Of a DNA stretch of 64,000 bases, positions 12,893-26,300 are shown in pieces (positions within the stretch are counted from its first letter, which is position 1; the number at the start of each line of letters is the position of its first letter). The DNA lies in NCBI GenBank assembly GCA_021397835.1, contig JAJFZO010000609.1:11720001-11784000 (forward strand), read 5' to 3'. The position numbers were made by a program, and so were the translations under genes. The notes beneath the pieces are model-generated. The model saw only the letters and a program-made list of their open reading frames with translations. It made no database searches and was not told the DNA's origin. Source of the DNA: Moringa oleifera (lineage: Eukaryota; Streptophyta; Magnoliopsida; Brassicales; Moringaceae).

Positions 12893-14990
12893 CACATGGC
12901 ATAACGGTCTTTCTCTCATCAACACAACACCTTATGCATTAATACCCTTTTTAAAGAACAAATTCAATGTTTTTGAAAATAAGATGTCCCGGCAATACAC
13001 TTATAAGCAAGCAGGGCAATTTTAATGGTTAATTCAATAATTTTATATAATGCTTTAAATCAATACTTTGATGTCTAATTAAAAGAAAATTATGTCAGCA
13101 GATCATTAACTAGCATTAAAAGAAATAACGTTAACAAATAATCAATTAGTGCGACAGTAAAAAACATATGATTAACTAGTATTAAAAAAACTATGTAAAT
13201 AGATCATCAACTAGTGCTGAGAAAAATATAGTTACTATTTATAAAATGTAAATAGTATTAATAATATACAAAATTGAAACGTAATACTTCAAAAAAATCA
13301 GATATTAAAGTGCGATTTTTCTAAAAAAATCAAAAATTAAAATGCAACGCTTTGAACAAGAATGTAATAACAATGTAGACCTATAAATATTTATATAAAA
13401 ATAAGAGAAAGGGGTAAGATAATCATCTCTTACCAAAAAGCATTAATCTGCAACTTTTTTACATTAAAAAAAAAAGATACTAGAAAGTAAACCTTTGGCT
13501 TTCTCTGATTTGACCTAGCAAATATTATCCATATTAACTACTAAAATCACTAGTCAACGATAATGTTGTGCTCGTCGCAATCCTTTTTATAGCACAAACA
13601 CAACAATAGTTTATCATTCTCACCAAATGACTGCGAGCCACACCACCTATACTTACAACATAAATTATGTATCCTCATAAGCAAAGCGATGTCCATACAT
13701 TAACATTTTCTTTAAAGGCTGATAACGCTCCAAATCACCTTAATTTGGCTAGCTCACATGGCAAATGATCAAATGGTCTTTACTCACCTACAAGAATTTG
13801 TATTATCTTTTACTTAAAACGCGAGAAATATCAGAATGCATTGCATTGCAAGCATAGGACGGCACATCCCTCATCTTACATATTTTTTAGATTTGTATTG
13901 ATAAAATGACATATTATTTATTTTATTTTACTAAAGCATACAAAAACAAATAGAGAGAGTAACTATCTCCTTGCACATCAGAGTAATCTTAACTTTATAG
14001 TCTACAAGACAAAATAACCATTTCTTTGTACTTCAGAGCAATCTTAGTTATGCAATTCATAAGATAGGACAATTATCTTCCTCGCACCTTGGAGCTAACT
14101 ATAAATAAACCTCACATTTAGAAGGTTGATCATATCTTAATAAAGAGTAGTCTTAAAGATATATAAGACTAAAACATTAACAACTATAATAAATCAAAAC
14201 TACTTTATTCAGGTAAACTAAGATGCATACAAAATCAAGTTTTAAAGAGTCATCATGTCATAATGCATATGCAAAACAATGAGTAAATAACTAAAGCTTG
14301 AACAACTTGTAGATCAATATAAAAAGCTCAAAGAGCAAAGGTCAAGCGAAACTAATATCGTGAATCAGCATAAAATTTTCGAAAAAATAAAACTCGAGCA
14401 AAGTTGATATTGCAAGTTGATATAAAATACAAACAAAGTTAAGAGAAACAATCTTTTTGTCACAACTTGAAATGTGGAATCATGAAGTATCAATCGAAAA
14501 GAATTAGAAGCTTTATACTTTTTGATGATTAATGCAACAATTTTCTTCGTCCCACACATTTCATAAGCTGACACATCATTCACCATGTAGCAAAAATTAA
14601 TACATTTTTTGATATGTTACATCTCATGTGAATAAAATGACTACGACGATAAGCAAATCACTACCTGAACCTTATCGCATAACAACCTCTCTCTAACTAA
14701 TACAACGTTTCATGCATTAAAACTATTTCACGAACAAACCCAATATTTTTCAAAATAAGACATCTTTATAAAAGTAAATGGTGCAGTTTTAATGATTGAC
14801 ATAATAATTTAAGACAGTACTTTGAGAGCCAATTAATATTAAAGAAACAATGTGAACGGATTACGAATCAATATTAAAAAAATAATACAATTGATATTCA
14901 TAAAATACAATTGGTATTAATAACATATAAAATTAAAGTATGACAGCTTTTAAAAAATGATATTTTTTAATTAATTAAAAATAGATACCA
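12893..14990. repeat. Pair of degenerate direct repeats with a non-coding interior
   Basis: A segment at about 12893-13330 recurs, diverged, at about 14650-14990 in the same orientation. Shared landmarks are a CATAAC...TCTCTC...AACACAACxxxxATGCATTAA block, a TTCAATGTTTTT/CCAATATTTTTC block followed by AAATAAGA, and a later TTTTAATGxTT block. Between them, at about 13970-14105, there is a roughly 60-bp internal tandem repeat (CTTGCACATCAGAGTAATCTTA-like units, 2-3 copies). No coding capacity is visible. This may be an old TRIM- or LARD-like LTR element, but no terminal TG/CA or primer-binding site could be confirmed. Confidence 0.45.
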
Positions 14991-15240
14991 TCATAACTTG
15001 TAATTTTTGATATTAATATTTTAATAAATTTAATTTATTTATATAATAATTAATAAATAAAATAACAATAATGCTTACAACAAAACTCAAAAAGTTTTAT
15101 ATTTCTATTTTGATATACCATGTTTTGTCAATACTTTTTTTAATTTATTAGTAAATCTAGTACTTGTTTTGTGTTATGTGATAATAATTGATATAACGGG
15201 TGAAATGTATGTGTTGCTGCATATAGTTTATTCATACTTC

Positions 15241-15282
15241 ATATATATATATACACACACACACACGCACATATATATGCAT
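15241..15282. repeat. Compound (TA)n/(CA)n microsatellite
   Basis: A run of TA repeats passes into ACACAC repeats and back to TA repeats, in otherwise plain AT-rich intergenic DNA. Confidence 0.85.
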
Positions 15283-15789
15283 TATTAATTGATTTATCAT
15301 ACTTATAAAATATAATTTATCTAAAGTTATCATGATAGCTTGATATATTTATGACAAATCAATTTAAATTATCACTCTAATGGACTTTAATTATGACAAA
15401 TTATTTTATTTATCAAACTGATTCTGAAGAGTATTTGAATCGATTGAGATTCACTTACCATTCTGTCATAGTAAAGTATAAAATCACTAATTATTTTAAA
15501 ATATTTATACAATCAAACAATTATCATAATTAATGTAATAGTTATTAAGTATTGATGATTTCAAATTCATAGTGAGCTTTGCTTATTATCAAAAAATCTA
15601 CTGAAGTCCAGCTTATGTCGACGCTCATTCTCCTAAAAGTCAAGTCGAACAACAAAATTGGCATGATCAAGATTAAAATCATTTAGAATCAAAGATACGT
15701 TTGAGGTGATAAATAGTCAATCACTTAGTCAACATATATAGACTTATCATCGTTCAAGGCTGACAAATAAAATGAATAACAAATATACA

Positions 15790-16670
15790 AGAAGTTATTA
15801 GAAAAACGAGTCAACATTCCATTTATTACTACAAGAGATAAGTTGTTCTATTGGTGAATGGCCAAGAATCTTCCTATTAGGCTATATAATGCAAGTTCGC
15901 AAGTATGATATTTTTTAAGTTTTCTTATCCTTAATGATACGTCGTTGAATCTATCACTACCTTGATGGTCGGAGGTATACTGGTTGCACTACTGACTACC
16001 CCTGACTCTTTACTTATCTTATAAATTTTCATCATCGATCTCTTTTACACCATCACTTGGTGGACATTCTCCATGTATTAACCATGCAAGAGGTTGCTAA
16101 GGAAGATGAATCAACATTTCACCTTATACAACAAGGACAAGTTATACTGTTGATGAAATGACCAAGATATCCTTCAACAATGCTATATAATGCAAGATCA
16201 CAAATATGATATTCCTTAAGCTTTTTACCCTTAACAATACTCTTTCAAATCCATCACTAGCTTGATCATTGAAAGGCATCTTGATCGCACAAACGATGAC
16301 CCTTAACTCTTTTATTACTTTGCAGATTCCTATCATCGATCTCTTTCACACCATTAGTTGGTGAACATTTTCCATGTGTCAACCATATAAGAGGTCTTTG
16401 AAAAGATAAATTGATATTCTACCTACTATAGTAAGGACAAGTCGTATTGCTAACAACATGACCAATATGTACTCCAATAAAGCCATATAATGCAGGATCA
16501 CGCTTATGATCTTCTTTAAGATTTCATATCCTCGACAATACTTCGTCGAATCTATCATTGGTTTGATGGTTTGAAGGCATCCTAATCACACTAGCAACGA
16601 CGCTTGACTCTTTTCTTATCTTATAAATTCCTGTTATCAATCATTTGACTACCTCATTTTTTTATGGTAA
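15790..16670. repeat. Degenerate tandem array, about 300-bp unit, about three copies
   Basis: The same landmarks recur at a fixed spacing. The AAGTTGTTCTATTGG / AAGTTATACTGTTGA / AAGTCGTATTGCTAA block starts at 15840, 16139 and 16439 (299 and 300 bases apart). It is followed each time by AxATGACCAA, GCTATATAATGCA, a TTCTTTAAG block, and later ATCATCGATCTCTTT. The third copy ends early, near 16670. Copies differ by many substitutions, so the array is old. No open frame is shared among the copies. It could be a small satellite or the remains of nested LTR ends. Confidence 0.75.
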
Positions 16671-17608
16671 CATCAAGTATAAAATATTTATGTAACAAGT
16701 AAATGATTATCATTAAAAATAATGATCATCCGCACATTTAATACATTTAACTTATTTTTAAATTTACTATCTTCATAAATGAAATAAATATACATACAAT
16801 TAACACCAAATAATTGTATTATCATGATATAACTTATTAGTTTAATGTTTTTCTTAATCTATCATAATAATTATCATGCATGAAACATATAATCCACATA
16901 ATTAGAGAATTTTTTCTTACAGAAATAGAAGTTTTTCTTCAAAATAAAGTGACAAGTGCAAAAGATTTTCACTTCTGAAATCTTATAATTGTTAATTCTT
17001 TAATATATAAATACAATTAAGCTAAATTTCCAAGTCTTTAACTTGAAAAACATTTTATCGGTAAACTTAAACTACAGAACGTATTTTAAATATTTAATTT
17101 AATATTTTACTTTTTTTAACTATCAATTTAATTTAACATTTTATAGTAAAAGATATTAGATAACGTATCACATATAAAACAAAAATGTAAGGTAACGTAT
17201 AAATTTATTATCTTAAATATTTATTTTAACACTTCATTTAATTTTTTAATCACGTATGATCATAACCAGAGACATGAAACGTATGATCGATTAATGTATT
17301 TTTATCCTTTTGTCAATGCACCAATCATTTATTCATGAGGCAAGATCAAGGGCTAATTCAATTCAACATATCCAAATTTTATTTTCAGGGCTCCTGCTTG
17401 GCCTTGCTGTGAAATGTTTATTTTATTTATTTATTTTTCAAAAATTTGCTTAATTATTATAGAAACCAATAATAATGCATCATTTACATGAGTGGTTTGA
17501 CTGTTTTAACCTTCCCACAGAAAATAAAGCAGAGTCAAGGATATCAGTACTGTCCTAATTAATCCTTGTCTTTTGGCAATTAATGATTTAAAACAGATTG
17601 CTTTATAT
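16671..17608. other. AT-rich intergenic DNA upstream of the MADS-box gene
   Basis: No coding signal is visible on either strand. The last few hundred bases must include the promoter of the MADS-box gene that starts near 17.6 kb. I did not recognise a convincing CArG box or other specific element. Confidence 0.5.
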
Positions 17609-17659
17609 ATGGCCAAAGGAGCATCAACAGAAGGTCAGCAGGGTAAGACAGAGAGAAGC

Positions 17660-19394
17660 ATGGGAAAGGCAAGGTTGACTATCGAGAGGCTGGAGACGGC
17701 TCAGGCAAGGCAATTAAAATATTCAAAGCGCAAGGCCGGTATCCTCAAGAAAGCCAAAGAACTCTCCGTCCTCTGCGGCACTGATCTCCTCCTCCTGATG
17801 TTTTCTCCCACGGGAAAACCCACCCTCTTCATTGGTCAAAACAAGTAAATTATTTTCTTGTTTATTTTCAATTTCAGCAGTTATTTATTTTTATTTTTCT
17901 CCCAAAAGGAAAAGGTGCTACGCTTTGTATGTAACGTGTTGTTCTCTAAGGGTCTTACGGTAATTTCATCACAGAACAAAACGAGAAAGCAAGTACTAAT
18001 CTCACTGAAAATTCTTTGTCTGATATTTTTGTTCATTACAGTGATCTAACCACTGTTTTGGATAAGATGTGCCGAGTTTCAGTCGAAGAACGAGAACTGA
18101 GGTAAACATTTTAATTGTCCTTTTTCTTTAAAAATTTTTCTAATTGATTAAAAAATACGTAAAATATGGATTAAAGATTTCCAATAAAGATTGAATCCAA
18201 ACACATCTTGCTCCATACTCATGCTTTTCCTCTGTTGTATTTTTTGTTGTCGGGGACACGTGTCAACAGGAGGTCATTTGCCATGGAGGTCAGTTTTGTC
18301 CATTGCCCAATTTGGAAACCAGCTCCTTTTCATTAATATCATCCCATATGAAAATTGTGGATTGCTATCTTGACAGTATCTGTCCTTCTTATCTTAATAT
18401 TTCATTTTATTTAATATTTTGGGTAGTTGCTGAAGAAAATCTATGAGCAGCAGAACGACTCTTTCGTCGACCCAAGATACGTACCCCTCGACAGGTACAC
18501 AATTTTATTTCGCTTTTATTTTAATTTATATAAATATAATAATTATTTAAATATTAACGTCATGGTGATTATCATTATTTTTATTTTGTCTTTTGCAGGA
18601 CTGATAAGTTCAAAGTACGTGTGGCTTCCCACGTGGGAAGATTCTTATACCTTATACGTGTTTGATTTGTACTGTGGGTTAAAGAAAGTCGGCTTGCTGA
18701 TAATCAATAACATTTTGGTCGTTTTGATCGTAGTTTCAGTGGGATCAGCTGAGAGAACTGAAGCGGAAGCTCGAGGAGAAGAGCAAAATACTGAGGTTGT
18801 TTTTCAGTTAATCATACCTACTTTCCAATCAACTTCTCTGCAAATCAAAGATGTTTTTGTCACTTTGATCATCAATTTTGTCTCGGGCAGGGCATGGAAG
18901 AATCCACGTGAGGTTTGTGATTTGACTCAAATCAGACTCATGGAGCAACATCTCGTTGCCTCTCTTGACAGGATCATAAACATGGAGGTCAGTCGACTTT
19001 CTCCGTCTAGTGTGCTTCTTTTACTTCTTTCTTGGTTGCTGGCTTATGATGAAATGGAGATTGACTCCATTTTTTAACTACTCATTTCTTAGGCTGAACT
19101 GGCTCAGGAGCAGCCAAACATAGGCTATCCCCATCAGGTGAGTTCTGCTTTGCATGCATCTAATGACCGAATCAAATCCCTAACTTTCAAAAAGATCACT
19201 CATGTTCAAATTCCAAATTCTGTTCAAATTGTAAAGACTGAAGAGCCTAATTTTCTTTGATTAAGCCATCATTAGTACTAATGGAAAGGAAATGTTAATG
19301 TTCTATGCGAAAGCATGAAGTATCTGATCTTCTTCAATTATAGTTTCTGCAGGCATTTCAGGGGCCTCACAACTCCATAGATATGGATGCTTGA
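17660..19394 (+). CDS. MADS-box transcription factor, divergent MIKC*-like (AGL33-like)
   Basis: This is a DNA-binding MADS protein of 195 residues. Exons: 17660-17844, 18042-18101, 18270-18288, 18427-18494, 18599-18614, 18740-18795, 18891-18987, 19093-19137, 19353-19394. They join in frame and end in TGA. The MADS domain begins MGKARLTIERLETAQARQLK and contains KRKAGILKKAKELSVLC and LLMFSPTGKP; the last phrase is typical of the MIKC* group. A K-like amphipathic region follows (RELKRKLEEKSKILRAWKNP, then LMEQHLVASLDRI), matching the shortened keratin-like domain of MIKC* proteins. Two micro-exons (19 and 16 nt) lie between. An in-frame ATG at 17609 would add 17 residues; the 17660 start is preferred because MADS proteins usually begin at MGR/MGK. 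It neighbours ERECTA, as AGL33 does in Arabidopsis as far as I recall. Expression cannot be judged from the sequence. Confidence 0.8.
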
Positions 19395-19550
19395 GGAAGC
19401 ATGATAGGATTGCTCTGACAAAATAATGTCACATTCTGCTATCATAATTATGGAGTTTATGTTTCTGGATTCTGATATTTAAGCCATTTGACTGCATGAG
19501 CAGGAAAGTCATCTGATTTTCTATGTGCTCGTTCTAAATTTGGATTTTGG

Positions 19551-19745
19551 GTTTGCATCAATGCTGTCTGCAAATTTATGGTTGCTGTTCGCATCAATGC
19601 TATGTTTGCAAATTTCTTGGTGCTGTTCGCATCAATGCTATGTTTGCAAATTTCTTGGTGCTGTTTGCATCAATGCTTTGTCTGCATGTATCTGGTTTGC
19701 TGTCTAGCTCAATGCTCTATCTGTGTATTTCTGGTTGCTGTTTCG
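19551..19745. repeat. Minisatellite, about 38-bp unit, about five copies
   Basis: GCATCAATGCT recurs at 19555, 19591, 19629 and 19667, with a decayed copy near 19706. The units include GTTTGCAAATTTCTTGGTGCT. The two central copies are nearly identical. It lies just downstream of the MADS-box stop codon, possibly in its 3' UTR. The period is not a multiple of three, which opens overlapping frames in all three phases; none looks like a real protein. Confidence 0.9.
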
Positions 19746-20304
19746 CAAGCTGGAAACCCATTAATGAAAGGAAAATAGGGACCGCGCCAACAATTGCTAA
19801 TTCAGCTCACTCTTCCCCTACAAAGGGTACCAGTAGCTTTTATAGCCTTGAAGGCAAAAACTTTCTGGAAATTTATTTGTTAATCATGAGGATAGGCAGG
19901 TTACTAGGACCTTTCAACATCCAAACAGATGGAGTCTTAGGCCTAGCTAAGTCTGTTCGGTGCATTATTGCTGCTGACCCATATAATGCAGCACTGCACC
20001 CCAAACCCCCAGAGCCTGACCCAGTAAACCCCACCAGAAACCAGCCCAGACCTTTGTGCCAGTGACCCCACAGACAACCAAAATTACTGCCATCATTTTA
20101 CATTCAATGTACAGCGTACATCCATTTCTGGCCCTAGCAGGGCTTGTCGAACTATTACTAGAAAAGCAGTCTCATCATAATTTTTTTTTTCTCTCTTTCC
20201 TAAGCTACCATAACTGATACAGCAAATCTTTATACACATTTTCCACCAACTGATCTTCCACTCTCCAATAGGCTATGACATATTAGGAGAAAGGCTTGTC
20301 ACAA
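19746..20304. other. Intergenic stretch between convergent MADS-box and ERECTA genes
   Basis: This tail-to-tail gap should hold the 3' UTRs of both genes. An open plus-strand frame here has no recognisable similarity or codon pattern, and I do not call it. Confidence 0.5.
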
Positions 20305-23300
20305 TCACTCACTATTCTGAGATATTACCTCTCCAAACTTAAGGAAGAGTTGGGCATCTGAAGTGCTCATGGATGGGCAATTTACCAAGTGTGGAGTCTT
20401 GAGATTTGCATACTCATCCACGTAGCATGGCACCTTAGCAGACGGGAGACCTGTGGGTTGGGTTGGCATTGGTTGCTTTGGTGGTGCAGTAGATGGCATG
20501 AGGCTTCCAAGTACCCGTGTCACTTCATGCATGGTTGGCCTATCTGAAGGCTGTCTTTTGGTGCATAGTAGGGCAAGCTGAAATAACTTCTTCACTGCTC
20601 CAAGGTCCTTACATGTTGCTGTAATGTCTGGATCAACAGTTTCCATGACTGCATTATTGGCTGTCTTAGACAGGATCTGGTACAGAGCAAACAAATAGAA
20701 ACTAAATGATCTTCCAAAAAATTAAGACTTGCATTGCATGATTACTTGCTAGTGCAAAGGAGAAAATAACGAGAACAGATAGAAGTCGAACCAGATGATG
20801 GAGATTGGACTCATTTTCTACTGCTTTCCTTCCGGTTAGCAACTCAAGTAGCACGATACCGTAGCTGTATACATCGGACTTCTCAGTGAGACGTGAAGTA
20901 CGTGCATATTCAGGATCGATGTAACCAATGGTGCCCATTATGTAGGTGGAGGTGTGGGACTTTGAGACGCATAAGCTTTTGGCGATGCCAAAATCAGTGA
21001 GATGAGCCTCAAAATCCTTGTCCAGTAGAATATTAGATGACTTCACATCCCTGTGAATGATTCGGGGACTACAATCGTGGTGTAGATATGCTAGTCCTTC
21101 TGCTGCTCCCAGTGCTATCTTAAGACGAGTGTCCCAATCGAGCTTCTTCTTCTTTGTCGGGCCTGAATTTGTTTTACAAGCAATGAATCGAAATCAGAAA
21201 AATGAGAATGCATTAATCCATGAGCATAGAGAACAATTTCAGTGTCAAGAATGTTCAAACCAACCATGAAGGAGATCCCATAGACTGCCACTTTCCATGT
21301 AGTCATAGAAGAGAAGGTTCCCAGAGGGAGACAGGGAGTATCCTTGGAGGCTGACAAGATTCCGATGTTTGATGCTCCCAACTGTCTCCAGCTCTGTCTC
21401 AAATTCCTTTAAGCACTGCGGATACCGAGAGTAGAGTCTCTTGATAGCAACTGGCTTGCAATTTTTAAGGACACATTTATATACTGTGCTGGATGCACCA
21501 TATCCAATAATATATTTCTCGCTCAAATTCTCTGTCATCCTCATGATGTCCTCGTACACATGCAGTGCCATGTTCATGTGAAGGATCACCAATTTTGGAG
21601 TAGAGTAAGTGACTGTTGATAACAAGCACTGAGTTAGTAAGTAGCAAATTTTGAGCAGGCCTGAGGTCTAACCACTCAAAATCATTTCTACAAATCATTA
21701 TAATATGAACATCTTTTACACGATCTATCTCTGGCTCTAATTATGATTTTCAAGAAGTTACTGAACTCTGACTAAAATAGAGCTTTAATTGAAGCCTATA
21801 GTAGCAGATTCACTATGCTTAGAATCCAAGGCATTGAAGAATGATTTGCTTAGGTTCTTATAAAGAAGGTAAAAAGCACCTGGTTTGTCAAGTGATCCAT
21901 CTGGAAAAGGCAAGGGATTGTGTGGTCGGCATGCTGCCACCAAGATCATCAGAAGAATTACAAGGGCACCGAGAGCAATCCCAAGAATAGCTGCTTTAGA
22001 AATTGTGACTGCATAGATAATACAGAGGCAAAAGAAAAACAATATATAAAACTGTCTGAGTATGTGTTGGCTAGTCTTGAGGCCTATTCTCAAGGCAACA
22101 TTCTTTACGATAGTTTGTAATGAAAACATGAAAAAGCGAAGATATGACAGTTCAAGTAGATAATTACCTCGTTCTGGTGGATGAGAGTCGTGGCATGGAG
22201 AATTAAGCCAATAACTGCAAAGGCTAGGGTTTCCAATGAAGCTGCCCAGAGAACATTAAAATCAGTCATAAAACAGCCTTCATATGTCAAATAAGAGAAG
22301 TACAATGCCAAGCCAATTGCAGGAAATATTAGGCAGGAATTCCAGTCAATATACAGAGATGTCTTTGAACCTGTCTGGTGAAAATCTTGAGAAATTATTG
22401 CTGGTAGGAATATTACCAGCTAGGTTGTTATAAGATACATTTCTGCATGCATTAAAAAAAAATTTGTGGTCTTAAATTGAAGCACTGCAATCAAGCAACA
22501 ATAAGGGAAAGCTAAAGAAAGGAAATTCTGGGGGATATTGAACCCACAGGATAGTAAGACTGAGGCAGTTGATTAGCGATGTCACGTCCCCAGACAAATT
22601 GTTGTTTTCCAGCCTCCTGCATGAGTTCCCACCAGAAGATAAACCATAAGTCATCAAGAAAAGCTGTTTCAGTGTTTGCAATGGGTCTTACTCAGAAATG
22701 AACCCAGTGCATTTTCTAATCAGACCCAGGATTTTTTGCTATAGCCTCAAAAGTTTCTTAAGTCAACCACTGCCATCAACATTAAGGCTGTTATTTAAGC
22801 TTAAAATGGTAACAATTCATATAAGTGGCACATAAGAACTCACAATGAGAACATGTTCTGCAGTTGACTGAGTTCCTGAGGTATCAAGCCTGACAGCTGA
22901 TTATTGGAAAGATCTCTAGAAGACGAGTTTAAAATAAGAAGTTAGATTCAAGGAAGTTTAAAGAATATGAACAGCAGCCACAACTAAGGATGTCTTACAT
23001 CTCCATAACGCTTCTTAGATTACCAAACTCTGCTGGAATAGATCCGGTTAAATGGTTTCTGCTTAAATTCCTATTACATAAATAGTAGCTGTTAGTGACC
23101 AGGAAGTATTTGATAGGTAGAAGAAATTACTTTCAGGTAGCACTCACAGCTTTAGAAGGTGTTCCAAGTCACCAAGGGTAGAAGGAATAGAGCCACTAAT
23201 TCTGTTGTTGGAAATGTCCCTGAGAAAACAGCAAAAGATTAGCAACTATCTTGAATGAGAAAAGTATGACAATGGTTGATGGCACTAAGTACTTACAAGG

Positions 23301-26300
23301 TATCCAAATTGCCAATGCGAGATAGTTCAATGGGAATAGGACCATGGATATTGTTAGAGGAGAGATTCCTGGGAGGATCAGGAGAAGAAAGCAATTAAAG
23401 CAATCAGAAACATCATCGCATCTTTCTCTGAACTTGATAACGACACACAAACATAAGGCACTTTAAAATAATGCATTTATATTTTCATATCTGATTATAT
23501 TTCATCTATAAAGATTAAATATAGTGGTAATGCTAGGAAATAACCATTTGTCTAAAAAATTTTGGCTACTGGGGTGAGAGAAGCTCGAACTCTCGACCTT
23601 AGGATAACTAAGAAGCTATGAGACCTACACGCTAACCAACTGCACCATCACCCCATTGGTATGCCTATCTAAAGCATAAAAATGAAATTCCTAAAAGAAT
23701 AGCATGAACCCAACAGAGAAAAAGAAACCTAAGGTAACCCCAAATCATTTGGACTTTAATAAACCAGGTTGCAACTTACAGATATGTCATGCTCTCCAGC
23801 TTCTGAAATGCACGTGGTATCGTTCCACTGAGCTTGTTCCCATGCACATTGCTGGCATCAAACAGACTGGTTGCTACCACCTTATGGTAATAAACATTTC
23901 AAAGAACGAAGTTTATGGGACTGAGATTGTATGCTTACAGGCTGTTGAGATTTGTACATGAGCTGAGATTATCAGGTATAGGCCCTTCAAGGAGGTTGTA
24001 AGCAACGTTCCTATAAGAATAAGTCAGTAGGATAATATACATGGAACTGCAAACTGGAACAATTCAGGGGAGCAGAACATACAGATCAAATAATTCAGTC
24101 AACTTCCCCAGCTCTGGCGGAATATGCCCTGTCAGATGATTATCATTCAATTCCCTGCAAGTTGCACCATAAATCTTGAGAGAGAACATTTTGTCCAAAT
24201 TCACGACAAACAACAGATGTCCCTTGAATAAACACAGCATAGCAGGGTTTTAGTGTGGCAAATGAATAATCAAGTTATAAATATGCAGAGACGCTGAAAA
24301 GGTGAGAAACCAACGTTTCGCAAGCAGCCATTATTGTCTTTTCCTGCTAAAATGGTACCCGACAAGACGGACAAGGTAAAGTTGTGATCTTACAGGTAGT
24401 GTAGCTTTGTCATATTTCCTAGCTCAGGGGGAATGGCTCCTGTCAACTTGTTGCCATGCAAATACCTGCAGTATATTGAAGATCCTTGTCAAACTTTTGC
24501 ATCCAGATGATGTCAAAGGTAAAAACTGGACAGCAATCTATAGATAGCTATGAGATACCCCGATTCATACATTGAGAAATCACCTAAAGAAAGTTGATAA
24601 TTTTGTTGTAACATGCAGCAAACTGAGGTTGATGATGAACATTTATGGTGGCAAGCAACATCCTAGTAGCTAGTTTCATCAAAATTCATTCTTGATACTA
24701 GAGAATTTATACTTGGTAATAGTGAATTTTACAGTTTCCGCATTGACAAACGCATACTTACAATTTTTCAGTGTAAGTTAAATTTCCCAAAATGGGAGGA
24801 ATTGGTCCACTTAGCATATTGCAGCTTAAATCTCTGCATCAGACACAAGGGATACAAGATGGAAATAAGATCAAGAAGACAATAAAAGAAAACATCATGA
24901 ATGTTTATGGAAGAGCCATAGGATAAATTTAAACTGTTAACTTCCAACAACTAATTGAAAGCACTTACAGTACAGCAAGTGCCTGCATCAGACCAATCAC
25001 TGATGGGATCTTCCCTGAGAGCTGATTTCCTTGCAAGGATCTAACAAACAGATCAAACATTAAGCACTTAACATATTTCTAATCCCCTACTAAGATCCAT
25101 AACAAAATCAAAGATAAATGCAAGTACGTACAATGTGGCTACTTGCAGGAACCCAATATTGAATGGAATCTCTCCGGTTAGCTGGTTATAGGACAAGTCC
25201 CTACCATTTGAAGAAATTAAGGGGGTTAAATTATACAAGTTAAACATTCCATGAACAGAAGATTGACCACAATGAGACAGATGGGTACATACAAGACCTG
25301 GAAGGCTGTGCAGTTGCCTATATCCTGAGGAATGCTTCCAGTCAAACTGTTGTTTCTCACATCACTGTGAGTGATAGGAAAACAAAGTGAGATATGCAGA
25401 CAAATGTCATATGCTGGCAAGCCAATAGAGCCACCAAATACCTTAGAGTGATAGCTTTACGCATAAGAATACTTACAAATACCATAAACCAGTAAGCTGG
25501 CACATATCTGGAGAGAGTGTACCCACCAGATTGTTCCCCCGTAAACCACTGTCCAAGATCCATTTAGATTTGTCAACAAATGGAGCTATATATTCAGAGA
25601 AAATGAAATAGCAGTAGAATGAAAAAATTGCTTTTAAAGTCATTAAACAACGATACACTCACAGATACTGCAAAACTTCATTCCAGTATATAAGTCTTGG
25701 TATTTCCCCGCTGAGTTTATTCTGTGCAAGATCCCTGGAATTGTCCGGCATTTCAGGAGAGAAATTTTCATCTTAGGCCATTAAGATATGATGAAATGAG
25801 AAGGCATATGGAAAAAAGAACTTACAAAATTTTCAAGTTTGGGATCTGGGACAAAGTCGAAGGAATCGGTCCTATCAACTGATTGTTTTTCAAAGACCTG
25901 AAATGACGTTACATTATGGATAAGAGGACAATTCCAGTAACCAGGAAAAAGAGAGTGGTTGCATAGGTACTTACAGAGACTCCAGTTGTTTCAACTTTGA
26001 AATTGAGAATGGTATGTCTCCATATAGCTCATTAAATGACAAGTCCCTGAAAGTAGTCAGTCAATGTTACTAACAGCAAAAAGATTGTTTCTAGCAATCC
26101 GCTAAATGAGAAGGTAAAGCCATGAACTTAAGATTCTTGAGTGAACTACATTTCTTAGAGGTAAAGAACTTACAAGTTCTGCAGAGACGAACAGTCACCA
26201 ATCTCATCTGGGATCTGCCCGGACAGCCGATTTCCCCTAAGATCACTGGTCAAATAGGAGTTATCAAGGTTCAAATTCATTTATATTCCACCACGAACAT

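Noticed and set aside
15790..16670. CRISPR-like or satellite array reading
   Set aside because: The units are about 300 bp and contiguous without spacers, in plant nuclear DNA; a CRISPR array is excluded.
19547..20065. 172-residue plus-strand open frame downstream of the MADS gene
   Set aside because: It is built on the 38-bp minisatellite, which opens all three frames; the rest has no recognisable domain or splice context.
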